Source of the DNA: Aeromicrobium duanguangcaii
Lineage (GTDB): Bacteria > Actinomycetota > Actinomycetes > Propionibacteriales > Nocardioidaceae
Direction: 5' to 3'
DNA length: 64,000 nt
NCBI RefSeq assembly: GCF_024508295.1
Contig: NZ_CP101990.1
Location: forward strand, 2,356,001 to 2,420,000
In this document: positions 31,605 to 40,723 of the stretch, one piece after another
How positions within the stretch are numbered: the stretch's first letter is position 1
Layout of the letters: every line of letters starts with the position of its first letter
Notes under the pieces: generated by a model
Databases searched by the model: none
Seen by the model: the letters and a program-made list of their open reading frames with translations, nothing else
Told to the model about the DNA's origin: nothing
Position numbers and translations under genes: made by a program

Positions 31605-32606
31605 GTGACCTTCACCCGCACCTTCCGGCGGTTCGTCCTGCCGATCGCCTGGCTGCTCATCGGCGCCACCATCGCCGTGAGCCTCGCCGTCCTGGCCTTC
31701 GGTGGCGGCGCCACCGGCGCCGAGGGCACCGAGTCGCCCACGGCGGTCAGCCTCTCGCCCACCATCGCGGTCGAGCGCGCGACGCTCGAGAACTCACTCG
31801 AGATCGATGGCACGATCGTCATCGACCCCGCCGTGCCGGTGAAGACCTCCGTCGACGGGACGCTGACCCACGTCCACGTCCCCAACGGCGCCCGGGTGTC
31901 GAAGGGCGATCCGCTGTTCGAGGTGCGCACGGTCGTGGAACCCGCCGTCGCCACCGAGGACGAGGACGACGAGCCGGCCGCGCCCGTCGTGAGGTTCGTC
32001 GCGGTCACGGCACCGGTCAGCGGCCGGCTGGCCGGCTTCACCGGGAAGGTCGGCGACGAGGTCACCGGCGACACCGCCACGGCCCGGATCAAGCGCTCCA
32101 CCTTCACCGCACGCGGCACCGTGCCCGTCGTCGACCGGTACCGCCTGATGGACGCCCCCGACGAGGCGAAGGTCACGATCGACGGCGGACCCGAGCCGTT
32201 CACCTGCACCGACCTGCAGATCGCCGACGAGGGCGTCGAGGGTGCCGGCGTCCCGACCGAGGAGGGCGAGGAGCCCGAGTCCTCCTCCGCCGCCGAAGTG
32301 GTGTGCGACGTTCCTGAGGACGTCACCGTGTTCGACGGCCTCGAGCTGAGCATGCAGATCGACGCGGGCTCGGCGCAGGACGCCCTGGTGGTGCCGGTCA
32401 CCGCCGTGCGCGGGCTGCTCGAGCGCGGCACCGTCTGGGTGGTCGACGACTCCGGCGAGCAGACCGAGCGGCGCGTCCGACTCGGGGTGAACGACGGCAA
32501 GAGCGTCGAGATCCTCAAGGGCCTGAAGGAGGGCGCCCAGATCCTGCAGTATGTCCCGGGCTCCCCCACGGACGGCAACGACGGCGAGTCGGAAGCGGGC
32601 GTCTGA
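31605..32606 (+). CDS. MacA/HlyD-like membrane-fusion adaptor of ABC system
   Basis: The 333-residue protein has an N-terminal membrane anchor (VLPIAWLLIGATIAVSLAVL) and biotinyl-lipoyl-like halves (DGTLTHVHVPNGARVSKGDPLFEV; VTAPVSGRLAGFTGKVGDEV) separated by a short acidic loop rather than a coiled-coil hairpin. C-terminal barrel segments include VVPVTAVRGLLERGTVWVV. An acidic Glu/Ser-rich loop is flanked by two cysteines (CTDLQ ... VVCDV) that could form a disulfide outside the cell. It overlaps the ATPase gene by one base. Confidence 0.8.
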   Translation: MTFTRTFRRFVLPIAWLLIGATIAVSLAVLAFGGGATGAEGTESPTAVSLSPTIAVERATLENSLEIDGTIVIDPAVPVKTSVDGTLTHVHVPNGARVSKGDPLFEVRTVVEPAVATEDEDDEPAAPVVRFVAVTAPVSGRLAGFTGKVGDEVTGDTATARIKRSTFTARGTVPVVDRYRLMDAPDEAKVTIDGGPEPFTCTDLQIADEGVEGAGVPTEEGEEPESSSAAEVVCDVPEDVTVFDGLELSMQIDAGSAQDALVVPVTAVRGLLERGTVWVVDDSGEQTERRVRLGVNDGKSVEILKGLKEGAQILQYVPGSPTDGNDGESEAGV

Positions 32607-33313
32607 TGACGGACGCGCCGGTCGAGCTCGTCCGTCTGTCCGGCGTGGGGCGCACCGTCCTGCTCCCCGACGACGAGGACCTCACGATCCTGTCCGGCGT
32701 CGACCTGGTGGTGCACGGCGGCGACCACATCGGCATCGTCGGCCGTTCGGGCACCGGCAAGACGACCCTGCTCAACATGCTCGGCCTCCTCGATCGGCCG
32801 ACGCACGGCACCATGGAGTGGGCCGGGCGCGACGTCCGCCGCCTCTCCGGCCGCGCCACCGCCCACATCCGGGGCCGCGAGATCGGCTTCGTGTTCCAGC
32901 AGTTCAACCTGCTGCCCGGGCTCTCCGCGCTCGAGAACGTCATCGCACCACTGATGTACGCCTCCGGGCGCGAGTTCTGGTCGCGACGGCGCATCGCCGC
33001 CGAGATGCTCGAGCGCGTCGGCCTCGCCGAGCGACTCGACAGCCGACCCCAGCACCTGTCCGGCGGCGAGCAGCAGCGGGTCGCCATCGCGCGTGCCCTC
33101 GTGCGCTCACCGCGGGTGGTGCTGGCCGACGAGCCCACCGGCGCTCTCGACGTCGAGACCGGCGCCCAGGTCATGACCCTGCTCGACGACGTCTCGCGCG
33201 ACTCGGGAGCCGCGCTGATCACCATCACGCACGATCCGGGCGTCGCCGCGATCGCCCGCCGCCGCTACCGGCTCGAGCACGGCGCCCTCCACCCACTGGA
33301 AGCCGCCGCGTGA
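32606..33313 (+). CDS. ABC transporter ATP-binding protein (MacB/LolD type)
   Basis: The 235-residue protein has Walker A GRSGTGKTT, Q-loop FVFQQFNLLPGLSALENV, signature LSGGEQQR, Walker B VVLADEPTGALD and the switch histidine ITHD. This is the MacB/LolD subfamily that pairs with FtsX-like permeases for lipoprotein handling, peptide or drug export. It is coupled to the permease by a GTGA overlap. Confidence 0.92.
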   Translation: MTDAPVELVRLSGVGRTVLLPDDEDLTILSGVDLVVHGGDHIGIVGRSGTGKTTLLNMLGLLDRPTHGTMEWAGRDVRRLSGRATAHIRGREIGFVFQQFNLLPGLSALENVIAPLMYASGREFWSRRRIAAEMLERVGLAERLDSRPQHLSGGEQQRVAIARALVRSPRVVLADEPTGALDVETGAQVMTLLDDVSRDSGAALITITHDPGVAAIARRRYRLEHGALHPLEAAA

Positions 33314-34539
33314 TCGGGCGGCTCCTGACCGGGTTCGCCGCCGCGGTCATCGAGGCCTGGCACGAACTGCGCATCCACAAGCTGCGGGTGCTGCTGTCAC
33401 TCGTGGGCGTGGGTGTCGCCGTGGCAGCACTGAGTGGCACCGTGGCCATCGCCGACATCGGCCAGCAGGCCCTCGTGGAGCAGTACGAGCGGGACGGCCG
33501 CCCGGCCATGCTCAGCGTCTACGCGTACAACCCGCAGGACGACACGGGGTCGGGTGCCGCCGCCGCCACCGTCCGGCCCGCCGTCGCCAAGGTAACGGAG
33601 CAGTTCCAGATCAGCCACGCGTCGATGGCCGGCAACACCCAGCTCGACGCACGCCAGGCCGACCGCGCGAGTCGTGTCGACCTCCTCGTGGTCGACCCGC
33701 CGTACGCCGTGATGCACCGGGTCGTCACTCCCCGGGGGCGCTGGCTGGTGGCCTCCGATGCGGCCAACCTCTCACCCGCGATCGTGGTCGACCCGAGGCT
33801 GCTGAAGGACCTGGGACTGGCCGAGGCGCGCCTGCCGGCCACGATCGACCTGGTCGGCGCCTCCACGACCGTGAGCGCCACGGTCGTCGGGGTCACGGCG
33901 ACGTCCGATCGCTGGATGGAGTTCGGCCGCGCCTACCTGCTGGCCGACGCCTACGAGCACTGGTTCGGCGCGACCCAGCCGATGACCGACGCCTCCTGGA
34001 AGATCTGGATCCCGACCGAGGGATCGCAGGAGCTGACCGAGGCGATACGGCGGTCGATCAACGCCGAGCTGCCCGGACTCGAGAGCCAGGTCGAACGCAA
34101 CGACTATCTCGCGTGGGGCGGCAACGACGACCTGGACTCGGTGAAGTGGGTCGTCGTCGCCATCAGCTCGGTGATCCTGCTGCTCGGCGCCCTGAGCCTG
34201 TTGAACGTCTCGGTCATCACGATCCAGCAGCGGGTCCGCGAGATCGGCATCCGGCGCAGCTTCGGCGCCACGTCGGGTCGGGTCTTCTTCTCGGTCGTGA
34301 TGGAGAGCATCGTCGCCACCTTCGTCGCCGGACTCGTCGGCGTGATGATCGCGATCGCGCTGGTCAACGGACCGTGGACCGCGGAGTACGTGCTCGAAGG
34401 CGTGGCCGACCCGCCGCCGTTCCCACTCTCGGCCGCGGCGCTCGGCATGGGCGTCTCGCTGCTCGTGGGCGCGCTGGCCGGGGTGCTTCCCGCGCTGGTC
34501 GCGGTGCGCGTGCGGATCGTCGACGCAATCCGCTTCTGA
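33310..34539 (+). CDS. FtsX/MacB-type ABC permease
   Basis: The 409-residue protein has an N-terminal membrane helix (LRVLLSLVGVGVAVAALSG), a periplasm-facing MacB_PCD domain (about residues 50-270) and three C-terminal helices with the FtsX signature (REIGIRRSFGATSGRVF). With the adaptor and ATPase it forms a mechanotransmission-type exporter. The GTG overlaps the ATPase stop. It ends 4 bases from the convergent VOC gene. Confidence 0.9.
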   Translation: MIGRLLTGFAAAVIEAWHELRIHKLRVLLSLVGVGVAVAALSGTVAIADIGQQALVEQYERDGRPAMLSVYAYNPQDDTGSGAAAATVRPAVAKVTEQFQISHASMAGNTQLDARQADRASRVDLLVVDPPYAVMHRVVTPRGRWLVASDAANLSPAIVVDPRLLKDLGLAEARLPATIDLVGASTTVSATVVGVTATSDRWMEFGRAYLLADAYEHWFGATQPMTDASWKIWIPTEGSQELTEAIRRSINAELPGLESQVERNDYLAWGGNDDLDSVKWVVVAISSVILLLGALSLLNVSVITIQQRVREIGIRRSFGATSGRVFFSVVMESIVATFVAGLVGVMIAIALVNGPWTAEYVLEGVADPPPFPLSAAALGMGVSLLVGALAGVLPALVAVRVRIVDAIRF

Positions 34540-34543
34540 GGCC

Positions 34544-35206
34544 TCAGGCGTCGAAGACGCAGAACTCGTTGCCCTCGGGATCGGCCATCACGGTCCAGCC
34601 GCGATCGTCACCCGGCGGCAGCAGGACGGTCGCACCGCGAGCGACGAGGTCGTCGACCGTCGCCTCGCCGGCCAGGGCGACGTCCCAGTGCACGCGGTTC
34701 TTGACCGTCTTGGGCTCGGGGACGTCGACGAAGTCGAACGACTCCGTCGGCGACCCGGGGATGTCGTCGACCCAGGAGTACTCGTCGTCCGAGCCGAGGG
34801 TCGCGCCGAAGACGTCGGCCCACCACGCGCCGATCGCGCGGTGGTCCACGGAGTCGATGACGACGTCCTTGAGTCCGTCGGGTCGCTCGCCGCCCTCGAA
34901 GACGCAGAACTCGTGACCCTCGGGATCGCTGAACGAGGTCCAGCTGAACTCGCCCGGCTCGGTCAGCCGGATCTGGTCCGCGAACGGCTCCAGGTCGCGG
35001 GCCACGAGATCGAGGTGGACCCGGTTCTTGACCTGCTTGCGAGGCGCGGGGTTGAGCCAGATCGTCTGGCCCGGATCGTCGCCTCGCAGGACGGCGCCCT
35101 CATCGTCGATCTCGCCGTCGAGGTGCAGCCAGCGGCCCCACCGCCCGGCCGCGGCCGCCGGATCCTCGACGTCGATCACCAGGTCCTTGAACGTCACGAG
35201 TCCCAT
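34544..35206 (-). CDS. Tandem VOC/glyoxalase-domain protein
   Basis: The 220-residue protein is built of two homologous VOC halves (about 1-105 and 110-220). Matching landmarks are KNRVHLDL/KNRVHWDV and DPEGHEFCVFE/DPEGNEFCVFD. This Glyoxalase_6-type protein may bind a small molecule or confer resistance; no activity can be assigned. ATG 35206 is chosen by the TACGGT box 6 bases upstream; a GTG two codons earlier is less likely. Confidence 0.82.
   Translation of the reverse strand: MGLVTFKDLVIDVEDPAAAAGRWGRWLHLDGEIDDEGAVLRGDDPGQTIWLNPAPRKQVKNRVHLDLVARDLEPFADQIRLTEPGEFSWTSFSDPEGHEFCVFEGGERPDGLKDVVIDSVDHRAIGAWWADVFGATLGSDDEYSWVDDIPGSPTESFDFVDVPEPKTVKNRVHWDVALAGEATVDDLVARGATVLLPPGDDRGWTVMADPEGNEFCVFDA
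34551..34928. repeat. 33-base direct repeat from VOC domain duplication
   Basis: 34551-34583 and 34896-34928 match except for two bases and encode the C-terminal ends of the two VOC halves. Confidence 0.75.
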
Positions 35207-35212
35207 GGGCAC

Positions 35213-35218
35213 ACCGTA
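35213..35218 (-). promoter_or_regulatory. Leaderless -10 box of the VOC gene
   Basis: TACGGT on the minus strand lies 6 bases before ATG 35206. Confidence 0.55.
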
Positions 35219-35254
35219 GGACGGCCCGGCCGCGACGTCACCCCCTCCGCGGGG

Positions 35255-35865
35255 TCAGGCGCGGAGCGCGGCGGCCACAGTGGGCGCGATCGCGCGCAGC
35301 GCCCGCCCGCGGTGACTGATGGCGTCCTTGTCCTCGCGGGACAGCTCGGCCGTCGACACCTCGTACCCGTCGGCGGCGAACAGCGGGTCGTAGCCGAAGC
35401 CGCCCTCGCCCTGCTCGGCGTGCAGCACCCGACCGGGCATCTCGCCGACCTGCACGACCTCGGTGCCGTCGGGGAGCACGAACGCCATGGCACACCGGAA
35501 CGTGGCGCCGCGCCGCTCGTCGGGAACGTCGGCCAACTGCGCGAGCAGCAACCGGTTGTTGGCCGCGTCGCCGCCCTGGTCCTTGGGGACGCCGGACCAG
35601 CGAGCCGAGAGCACGCCGGGCATGCCGTTGAGCGCGTCGACGCAGATGCCCGAGTCGTCGGCAAGCGCCGGCAGCCCCGTGACCTGCGCGGCGGTGCGCG
35701 CCTTGATCAGGGCGTTGCCCTCGAAGGTCGGCTCGGTCTCGGCGGGCTCGTCGTACGGCTCCACGTCGGCCAGGCCCAGCACCTCGACGCCCGGGACGAG
35801 CGGCTCGAGGATGCGCCGCAGCTCGTCGAGCTTCTTGGCGTTGCCGGACGCCAGGACGACGCGGG

Positions 35866-35869
<4 letters not shown>
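35255..35869 (-). CDS. rdgB: Non-canonical purine NTP pyrophosphatase (RdgB/HAM1)
   Basis: The 204-residue protein has N-terminal [33 protein letters not shown], the family signature GFGYDPLF and C-terminal SHRGRAL. It hydrolyses dITP/XTP to monophosphates and keeps deaminated purines out of nucleic acids. GTG start overlaps the RNase PH stop by four bases (GTGA), the conserved rph-rdgB pair. Confidence 0.95.
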
Positions 35870-36585
<716 letters not shown>

Positions 36586-36591
36586 CCCGCC

Positions 36592-36597
36592 ACCGTA
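36592..36597 (-). promoter_or_regulatory. Leaderless -10 box of rph-rdgB
   Basis: TACGGT on the minus strand lies 6 bases before GTG 36585. Confidence 0.6.
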
Positions 36598-36607
36598 GCC
36601 GGGTGGA

Positions 36608-36696
36608 GGTTTCGCCGGTGACGTGGGTTTCCTGCTCACTTCCCGGGGACCGCAACCCCCGGGAAGTGACACATTTCCCACGTCACCGGCGAAACC
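36608..36696. repeat. Long nested palindromic element C
   Basis: The outer arms are perfect 20-base complements (36608-36627 and 36677-36696, GGTTTCGCCGGTGACGTGGG and its complement). Inside is a second perfect 13-base stem (36636-36648/36657-36669, TCACTTCCCGGGG) with an 8-base loop. The two stems are separated by unpaired 7-8 base bulges. It lies between the metalloprotease stop and the rph promoter. Confidence 0.8.
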
Positions 36697-36705
36697 GTCG
36701 GCCCG

Positions 36706-38889
36706 TCAGCGACCGCCGGGCTGCACCTGGCCGTTCACGGTCAGCGTGTACGGCGCGTACTGCTGGACCAGCTCGGTGGAGTCGTCGTAGCTGACGACGG
36801 CCACGATCTGCTTGGCCGGGAGCAGCTTCAGCATCGACCAGTGGTCGAGCTTGATCGAGCTGCGGCCGTCCGAGGACACCTGCGCGACGTACGGGACCTT
36901 GCCGGGCCGGATGCCGACCAGCTTGACGTGCCAGTTCTCGACCGGCGTCGGACGGATCTGCGTCGGCGAGCGGAACTCACCGAGGTTGGAGCCGTCACTG
37001 ATCGTCGTGCCGCCGACGGCCACGTTGTCGACCTTCAGGCCGCCCTCGTTCACGCCGCCGTCCGAGATGTAGCGGAACGCCAGCAGGATCTCCTGGCCGG
37101 CATACGCCGACAGGTCGAACGTGTGCTTCTCGAAGCCGTCGGTCGCGCCGTTGAGCGCCGGACCCTGGGGCCCGTCGACCGTCTTGTCGCCGGCGATCGA
37201 CGTGTACGTGGCGCCGCCGTCGGTCGAGACCTGGACGTAGCCGTAGTCGTAGCCCTCCTCGGCGCCGTACTTGGCGTCGAAGGTGAGCGTCGCGTTCGTC
37301 GCCGGGACGGCCACCGTCCTCACGGCCGAGACGTCCAGGCTGTTGGCGTCGCCCGAGAACAGCACCGCGTCGCCGGGGCGATCGGGGTCGTCGGTGACCG
37401 ACGTCCACCGCAGCGGCAGCTGCGGCAGCGTCTTGGCACCCTCGAAGGTGGCGCTGCGCAGACTCGCGCCCGTGACCGGCTTGCCCTTGACCGTCAGCGG
37501 CACGTAGTCGGCGCCGTTGGGCGCGGCGCCCGGAGTCGCGTACGCGGCCGGGTTGGCCAGGTTCACGGTCGAGCGCAGGCTCGGCGTCGTGACCTTCGAG
37601 CGCGCGACGCCCACCACGAGCGACTTCTTCGCGTCACCGAGGATCTTGTCCAGCAGGGTCATCGACTGGAAGTCGTGGAAGACCTTGCGGAACTCGGCAC
37701 CCTCGGCCTCGAGCTGCTTCTCGATGCCGGCGATGCCCTGGTCCTCACCATCGCGGTGCAGCGCGGAGATGAAGTCCTGCCCGTACTTGTCGTACAGGTA
37801 GAGCATCAGCTGGTAGGCGTGGCCGTAGTCGGCCAGGACGCCCGAGGACGTGTTGCCCTCGTCCCAGAGGTTGAAGGAGTTCTCGGGACCCCCGCAGTCG
37901 CGCGGGGTCGTGTTGTACGGCGTCTTCACGGTGCCGAAGCCCTGGAAGCAGTAGAGGTGACTGTCGCCGCCCGGATCCTCGACCGTGGCGTTGCCGTCCA
38001 CGTAGCCGACGAGCGTCTGCGCGAAGTCGGACAGGCCCTCGTTCACGGCGGTCGACTCGTTCGGGTCGGTGTAGTACTGCAGCAGGTGCTGGTACTCGTG
38101 CGCGAACGTGCCCTCGTAGAGGCGCGGGCGAGCCGGGCGGCTCGTGCAGAGGTCATCGGTCGACTCGTCCACCGGGGCGGCACCGGTGCGGTGCTCCCAG
38201 TCGTACGCGTCGATCGTCATGACGTTGCGGTCCATGTACTCGTTGTAGGCCGAGGAGAAGAACCCGGCGATGTACGTCGGCGCCTCCGGGAAGTCGTAGA
38301 AGTTGTCGTCGCGGACGTTGTCGACGAGGGTCACGATCTTCTCGCCGTCGCCGGTGAAGTCGCCGTCGATCAGGGCGTTGGACCCGTCACGCTCGGGCGC
38401 GACGCTGAACGCCTCGGACTCCTTGGGGTAGATGTTCGTGTCGAACTCCTGGACGAGGCCCGCGACCTGCGCGTCGGTCACGACCGTGGCCTCGGCGCCA
38501 CGGCAGTCGCCGGCGGGGAACGCGATGTCGTTGGCGACCCAGACCTCGATGTGGTCGCCGTCGCCACGTAGCGTGTACTCCTTGTAGTACGACCCGCCCT
38601 GGATGTCGTCGAGCGCGAGCCACTCACGCACCGTGCCCACCGGCGGGGTCTCACCCGGCGCGGCGCGGCGGCTCTGCGTGCGGTTGCCGCGGTACTCCTT
38701 CGGCGCCTGCACCTTCTTGCCCTCGACCGTGAGGTCCTTGAGGTCGGACTGGGGATCGACCGGACGCGGGTCAGCGGCCTTGGCGGACGGCGGCGCGGCG
38801 GTGGCGGTGGTGCCGACGAGCGCCGGCCCCGAGAGCGCCGATGCCGCGAGAACCGCGGACAGGGCGAGTGGCTTCCAAGAGATCTTCAC
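36706..38889 (-). CDS. Secreted zinc metalloprotease (immune-inhibitor-A-like)
   Basis: The 727-residue protein has a Sec signal (LALSAVLAASALSGPALV) and an Ala cleavage region near residue 35. The zinc motif is FAHEYQHLLQYY (HExxH) near residue 270, followed by a downstream acidic NEGLSDFAQTLVGYV as third-ligand segment. C-terminal beta-rich modules (about residues 460-640) include STDGGATYTS and LLAFRYISDGGVNEGG, typical of M6-type immune-inhibitor-A proteases. GTG 38889 has AGAGGTGG upstream. The gene lies between rph and the MBL gene, which are neighbours in related genomes as I recall. Confidence 0.82.
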   Translation of the reverse strand: MKISWKPLALSAVLAASALSGPALVGTTATAAPPSAKAADPRPVDPQSDLKDLTVEGKKVQAPKEYRGNRTQSRRAAPGETPPVGTVREWLALDDIQGGSYYKEYTLRGDGDHIEVWVANDIAFPAGDCRGAEATVVTDAQVAGLVQEFDTNIYPKESEAFSVAPERDGSNALIDGDFTGDGEKIVTLVDNVRDDNFYDFPEAPTYIAGFFSSAYNEYMDRNVMTIDAYDWEHRTGAAPVDESTDDLCTSRPARPRLYEGTFAHEYQHLLQYYTDPNESTAVNEGLSDFAQTLVGYVDGNATVEDPGGDSHLYCFQGFGTVKTPYNTTPRDCGGPENSFNLWDEGNTSSGVLADYGHAYQLMLYLYDKYGQDFISALHRDGEDQGIAGIEKQLEAEGAEFRKVFHDFQSMTLLDKILGDAKKSLVVGVARSKVTTPSLRSTVNLANPAAYATPGAAPNGADYVPLTVKGKPVTGASLRSATFEGAKTLPQLPLRWTSVTDDPDRPGDAVLFSGDANSLDVSAVRTVAVPATNATLTFDAKYGAEEGYDYGYVQVSTDGGATYTSIAGDKTVDGPQGPALNGATDGFEKHTFDLSAYAGQEILLAFRYISDGGVNEGGLKVDNVAVGGTTISDGSNLGEFRSPTQIRPTPVENWHVKLVGIRPGKVPYVAQVSSDGRSSIKLDHWSMLKLLPAKQIVAVVSYDDSTELVQQYAPYTLTVNGQVQPGGR

Positions 38890-39007
38890 GATCCACCTCT
38901 TCTGGCGCCCGTCCCCCCGGACACACACGCCGCACCCTGATGGCGCGGTGGCTGGGCACCGGAAGTCATACAACTCCTCCGGGCCGCCGTGAGCAATGGG
39001 GCCGCAG

Positions 39008-39769
39008 TTACAACTGCACTACGTCGCCGGCGCGCACGAGGCTGTAGTCGCCCGTGTAGGTGGTGCGCAGGTCGGCCTCGACCTCGTCGCGATCGGTCCA
39101 CGGCGGGATGTGGGTCAGCAGCAGCCGGCCCACCCCGGCGTCCGTCGCGATGCGCCCGGCCTCGGCACCCGTCAGGTGCAGATCCGGCGGGTTGTCGGCC
39201 GACTCGACGAACGACGCCTCGCACAAGAAGACGTCCGCGCCGGCGGCGAACCGCGTCAGCGCGGGATCGAAGCCGGTGTCGCCGGAGTAGACGAGGGACC
39301 GGCCCTCGCACTCGAGCCGGATCGCGTACGCCTCGACCGGGTGCGGGGTGCGCATGGCACGCATCGTGAACGGTCCGACCGTGGTCTCGAACCCGTCGAC
39401 GACATCGCGGAACTCGAACGGCAGCGTCATGCCGTTGGGAGCCGTCGTGCCGTAGGCGTTGGACAACTGCCAGTCGGTGCCCACGGGCGCGTACACCGGG
39501 AGTCGCGGCGGGCGGCCCGCCGGGTGGTACTTGCGCACGACGTAGAGCCCGCTCATGTCGAAGCAGTGGTCGGGATGCAGGTGGGACAGGCTGATCGCGT
39601 CGATGTCGCGCAGGTCGATGAAGTCCTGCAGCGGTCCCAGCGCGCCCGACCCGAGGTCGAGGAGCATCCGGAACGTGCGTCCCTCGAACGGCGCCTCGAC
39701 CAGGTAGCAGCTGGCCGCGGAGTCCGGTCCGGGGAAGGAGCCGGAGCACCCGACGATCGTGAGCCTCAC
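39008..39769 (-). CDS. MBL-fold cyclic-nucleotide phosphodiesterase-like protein (Rv1339-like)
   Basis: The 253-residue metallo-beta-lactamase-fold protein has the metal motif SHLHPDH, VYSGDTG, and late LLLTHIPP. The adjacency to murI (GTGA overlap) and the nearby rph/rdgB match the Rv1338-Rv1341 order. Rv1339 was reported as an atypical class II cAMP phosphodiesterase, so cAMP hydrolysis is likely. RNase Z-like activity is the alternative. Confidence 0.85.
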   Translation of the reverse strand: MRLTIVGCSGSFPGPDSAASCYLVEAPFEGRTFRMLLDLGSGALGPLQDFIDLRDIDAISLSHLHPDHCFDMSGLYVVRKYHPAGRPPRLPVYAPVGTDWQLSNAYGTTAPNGMTLPFEFRDVVDGFETTVGPFTMRAMRTPHPVEAYAIRLECEGRSLVYSGDTGFDPALTRFAAGADVFLCEASFVESADNPPDLHLTGAEAGRIATDAGVGRLLLTHIPPWTDRDEVEADLRTTYTGDYSLVRAGDVVQL

Positions 39770-40572
39770 ACCGTTACCGAGACGAACTGGTCGACCGACT
39801 CGATCTCGGGGCCGAGGAATCGGCGGCCCAGATCGGCGAACTCCGCCGGATGGCCGGTCGTGAGGAAGCGGTGCATCGGCGCCGGCAGGGCCGGGTCGCG
39901 CTCGAGATCGTGCGAGGCCAGCAGACGATAGACGTCCTTGGCCGTCTCCTCCGCGCTCGACACGAGCGTCACCGTATCGCCCATGACGTACGACAGCACG
40001 CCCGTCAGCAGCGGATAGTGCGTGCAGCCCAGCACGAGGGTGTCGACGCCCGCGTCCTGCAACGGACCGAGGTAGTCCTCGGCGACGGCGAGCAGCTCGG
40101 GGCCGCCGGTGACGCCGGCCTCGACAAACTCGACGAAACGGGGGCAGGTCTGGGTGTGCAGCTCGATCCCCGGGTTCGCGGCGAAGGCGTCGTCGTAGGC
40201 GCCCGAGGTGGCCGTGGCCTCGGTGCAGATCACGCCGACCCTGCCATTGCGCGTGGCGTTCACGGCGCGGCGGGTCGCCGGCAGGATGACCTCGACGACC
40301 GGCACGTCGTAGCGCTCGCGGGCGTCACGCAGGACGGCGGCGCTGGCGGAGTTGCACGCGATGACCAACGCCTTGACGCCCTGGGCGACGAGGTGGTCGA
40401 GGCACTCGAGCGCGTACTCGCGCACCTGGGAGATCGGCTTCGGACCGTACGGCTGCCGCGCCGTGTCTCCGAGGTAGAGGATCGGCTCGTGCGGCAGCTG
40501 GTCGAGCACCGCGCGGGCCACGGTCAGGCCTCCGAAGCCCGAGTCGAAGATGCCGATGGGTGCGTCGCTCAC
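39766..40572 (-). CDS. murI: Glutamate racemase
   Basis: The 268-residue protein has [17 protein letters not shown], the first catalytic cysteine in VIACNSASA, and the second in LGCTHYPLL. It supplies D-glutamate for peptidoglycan. The GTG start has a leaderless TACCCT box 7 bases upstream. The following MBL gene overlaps by four bases. Confidence 0.95.
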   Translation of the reverse strand: MSDAPIGIFDSGFGGLTVARAVLDQLPHEPILYLGDTARQPYGPKPISQVREYALECLDHLVAQGVKALVIACNSASAAVLRDARERYDVPVVEVILPATRRAVNATRNGRVGVICTEATATSGAYDDAFAANPGIELHTQTCPRFVEFVEAGVTGGPELLAVAEDYLGPLQDAGVDTLVLGCTHYPLLTGVLSYVMGDTVTLVSSAEETAKDVYRLLASHDLERDPALPAPMHRFLTTGHPAEFADLGRRFLGPEIESVDQFVSVTV

Positions 40573-40579
40573 ACGTCAG

Positions 40580-40585
40580 AGGGTA
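40580..40585 (-). promoter_or_regulatory. Leaderless -10 box of murI
   Basis: TACCCT on the minus strand lies 7 bases before GTG 40572. Confidence 0.55.
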
Positions 40586-40630
40586 GACACCTCGGGCCCA
40601 CAAAGTGCAGTCCACCCGGTGTTAGTCCGG

Positions 40631-40685
40631 TCTCGTGGCGCCCTCCCCGCGGGAAGTGTGGGCAGCGACACCCCGCGCCACGAGA
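40631..40685. repeat. Spaced inverted repeat between murI and GH1 genes
   Basis: TCTCGTGGCGC at 40631-40641 is the perfect complement of 40675-40685, with a 33-base interior. It lies between divergent genes, upstream of the beta-glucosidase start at 40724, and could be a regulatory site for the sugar operon. Confidence 0.5.
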
Positions 40686-40723
40686 ACGCGGCGCCCGGAA
40701 CCGCGCTGGGGCAGGATGTCCCC

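Noticed and set aside
40573..40723. A sugar-regulator gene between murI and the beta-glucosidase
   Set aside because: The gap is only 151 bases and contains a spaced inverted repeat but no coding frame with a start and domain.
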